Shown: piece after piece, positions 49,539 through 51,640 of the stretch
How the letters are laid out: each line of letters begins with the position of its first letter
Numbering within the stretch: the stretch's first letter is position 1
Source of the DNA: an uncultured Muribaculaceae bacterium
GTDB taxonomy: Bacteria > Bacteroidota > Bacteroidia > Bacteroidales > Muribaculaceae
Direction of reading: 5' to 3'
NCBI GenBank assembly: GCA_910587425.1
Contig: CAJUKU010000016.1
Location: 1-51,640, forward strand
DNA length: 51,640 bases
The notes under the pieces: generated by a model
Seen by the model: the letters and a program-made list of their open reading frames with translations, nothing else
The model's database searches: none
Told to the model about the DNA's origin: nothing
Made by a program: the position numbers and the translations under genes

Positions 49539-51575
49539 TTACAATCGAAGATGTGTGCCTCTATACATTGACGCAGGCTCCGCAACCATTGATTTTTTTG
49601 AGTCACTTGACTGTGACGGAGTGTCCATACTGTTGACCTCCTTGTTTTCCTCGCCGTCCTGTTCCTCTTTCTTCGGAGCGAGTTGAGCGGTAATCTTACG
49701 GTCAAGGGCGGCAAGGTCTGACTTGAGTTGCTTCAACTCACTTTCCTTGCCCCAGACTTTGGCAACGATGCCTTCAAGTATCGGGACATCGGCTTTCATC
49801 TTGGCGGTGCGCTCCTCATACTGGGCCACAATACCGGGAATCTTCTCCAGTGCGTTGACAAAGTTCATGCAGGCGGCGTGGGTGTCGCTCATGGCGATGA
49901 AGCCGTTGTTGAACTTGTATTTGTAGTTGCCTTCAACGACAAAGCGGTTCTGAATGGTCTCCTTGCCGTCAACAAGGTTACGCTCCGAGATGATGCTGAT
50001 GGGGAATCCATATACCTCTCCGACACGCTTGTACTGTCCGTGAGTATCGGTTTTTTGAACAAGCCCTTGCAGGTAAACTCCCATATTCTGCTCATCCTTA
50101 TACTTGCAGTCGTCAAGCGAAAGATTATTGACGGGGTTGCCGTTGTTATCTCTCTGAGCTACTGCACTGAACTTGGCATAATCCTCCTTCATGCGATTGA
50201 TAACAGCCTCGTTGTTGGTTATATCGTGGCTGATGGTCTGGAGCCTGAATCTTGAATCTCCGATGCCCTTGTTGAAGGATTTACGTTCACTCTCCAACGC
50301 GGCTATGCGCTTTTCGAGTTTCGCTTTCTCCAACAGGTCGGTATTGCCCGACAGGATAGCCATATATTCCGAGAAGTTCATGCCGTTATTTTCGTCCATC
50401 GAACCCTCGTCAATAGTTCTGGCTCCCATAGCACCGGATTTCAACTGTGCGATAAAGGTAGCCTTGCAATGAAGAAGATTGAACTTGTAGGAATCCAGAG
50501 ACTTTTCCACAGCATATATTATGACATCGACCTTGTTGTCGGCATACAGTTTGGCAATCTCGTTACCGGCTCGTATGGCACGACCTTCACGCTGTTCAAG
50601 ATCGCTCGGTCGCCAAGGACATTCAAGTTCATGTACCGCAACCGCTCTGCGCTGGGCGTTTACGCCTGTGCCGAGCATTGTTGTCGAACCGAACAGGACA
50701 CGTACATCACCGCTGTTCATAGCCTCGATAACGGCCTTTCGGCTACGTTCCGACTTACATTCCTGAATGAAGCGGATTTCATGTGCCGGAATACCATAGT
50801 CCTCAACCAATTTACGTTTGATTTCGGAATAGACATTCCATTCGCCCGGCTTATATGTCCCCAAATCGCTGAAAACAAACTGAGTGCCTTTCTGAGCATC
50901 ATACTTGTGATAGTATTCCGCAATCATCTTGGCACAGTGGCTCGCCTTGTTATTGGGATCATCTCCATAAGAGGGGTCAACAAGCCTGAGGTCAAGAGCC
51001 ATCTTGCGGGCATAGTCTGTGGCAATGAGCATCTTCGCCTTCTCTTCTGTATCAGACAGCGGAGCACGTCCGAGAATAGTGGCGTCGCCACTCTCTGCAA
51101 AGTGCATCAGTTTCTGTATAAATTCCTCCTGCTGCGCCGTAGGTGGAATATTATGAAGAATCTCATGTTTCTCCGGACGGTCAACACCAACATCTTCCGC
51201 TGTGCGATAGTCCGTAATCTCATTATAAAATGCCGCCAACTCGGGCACTTTGATAAAATAGCGGAAACGCTCTTTCTGAATCAGATTGTTGGTGACGGAG
51301 AACTCGAAGTCGGTGGTCTTCTTAGCGAAGATGGCCGCCCAAGCATCAAAACTGCGAATCTCCTGACGTTCAAGCTCGTTAGGGCGCAGATACTTGAACA
51401 GCAGATACAACTCCGTAAGCGAGTTGCTGATTGTCGTACCTGACAGGAATGTGGCTCCGAGGTCTTTGCCCGTCCGCTCCTGAATGGTGCGGATTGCATA
51501 GAGAAGATTGAGGGAGCGTTGACTGCCGTCGGCATTGCCCAGACCTGCCACACGTGAGTGACGGGTATTGAACAT
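49539..51575 (-). pseudogene. C-terminal part of a SNF2-type helicase of the mobile element, apparently 5'-truncated
   Basis: 678 residues readable from the Met at 51575. It matches the end of the very long methylase-helicase proteins of Bacteroidales elements: motif FLSGTTIS (43-50), a C-terminal helicase domain with QFVFSDLGTYKPGEWNVYSE and motif VI QREGRAIRAGN (328-338), then coiled coil (about 400-470) and a K/E/S-rich tail. Upstream of 51575 the same frame stays plausible for 16 codons (with DLSQNYKNLMF, close to the expected DES-type motif) and then meets stops at 51624, 51627 and 51636. The normal N-terminal domains are therefore not in this frame. Truncation, frameshift or window-edge rearrangement cannot be told apart. 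Confidence 0.65.
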
Positions 51576-51640
51576 CAGATTCTTGTAGTTCTGTGATAAA
51601 TCCGGAATTTTGGATTTGTCGCATTATCAGAACTTTTATG

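Noticed and set aside
50469..51443. 324-codon frame on plus strand at the right end
   Set aside because: Antisense to the helicase C-terminal domain, which has recognisable motifs; no domain in the antisense reading.

Overview
The window comes from a Bacteroidota chromosome, most likely a Bacteroidales gut member of the Muribaculaceae type. The family-level call is inference. The evidence is the repeated Bacteroidota promoter pattern (TTG / about 20 bp / TAnnTTTG, for example before both tRNAs and several genes), the FtsX-type permease, HlyD and TolC families, a LytS/LytT pair, and a right-hand mobile element with Bacteroidales-type genes (tyrosine integrase, DUF4099/DUF3945 protein, topoisomerase-like protein, RteB-like regulator, long helicase). 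The left two thirds is envelope-transport territory. The right fifth is an integrated element beside a tRNA-Phe gene.

Region 1 (1-5541): a cut-off tRNA-Ser, a long intergenic stretch with a possible small RNA, an MsbA-like ABC exporter, and a two-component pair transcribed as response regulator then kinase (sigma-54 activator of the NtrC class, NtrY-like kinase) from its own housekeeping-type promoter. Region 2 (5577-19665): one long minus-strand operon coding for an HlyD adaptor, one MacB/LolD-type ATPase, eight FtsX-type permeases arranged as four A-B pairs, and one TolC-type outer-membrane channel inserted after the second pair. Permeases are numbered here in transcription order (A1,B1,A2,B2,TolC,A3,B3,A4,B4). 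A clear sigma-54 (-24/-12) promoter and dyad elements lie upstream of the adaptor, and the sigma-54 activator gene lies just past the far end, so the array is probably the target of that two-component system.

Region 3 (19772-26342): a conventional MacA-MacB-TolC export operon with the ATPase and permease as separate proteins, preceded by a LytS/LytT-type two-component pair. Region 4 (26387-31689): fmt and a ROK kinase (overlapping, minus strand), then a plus-strand run of an anaerobic sulfatase-maturase-like radical SAM enzyme, a YccF protein and a Wzx-type flippase. Region 5 (31690-36149): a TolC-HlyD-MFS tripartite efflux operon with a palindromic operator candidate and a strong bidirectional hairpin terminator. 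Region 6 (36182-40683): a 770-residue double FtsX permease plus ATPase, again behind a sigma-54 promoter, and a beta-propeller lipoprotein.

Region 7 (40684-51640): a non-coding stretch with eleven GTTG units, tRNA-Phe, then a mobile element entered at the tRNA: a set of GGTGTA repeats (candidate integrase arm sites), the integrase, two small helix-turn-helix proteins, a topoisomerase-IA-like protein whose catalytic residues are replaced, a DUF4099/DUF3945 protein, a third helix-turn-helix protein, a 99-bp nested dyad, an NtrC-like protein that has lost its phosphorylation, ATP-hydrolysis and sigma-54-contact motifs, and the C-terminal part of a long helicase whose frame is blocked by stops at the window edge. 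The most notable system is the sigma-54-controlled eight-permease array, with a second operon that appears to belong to the same regulon.
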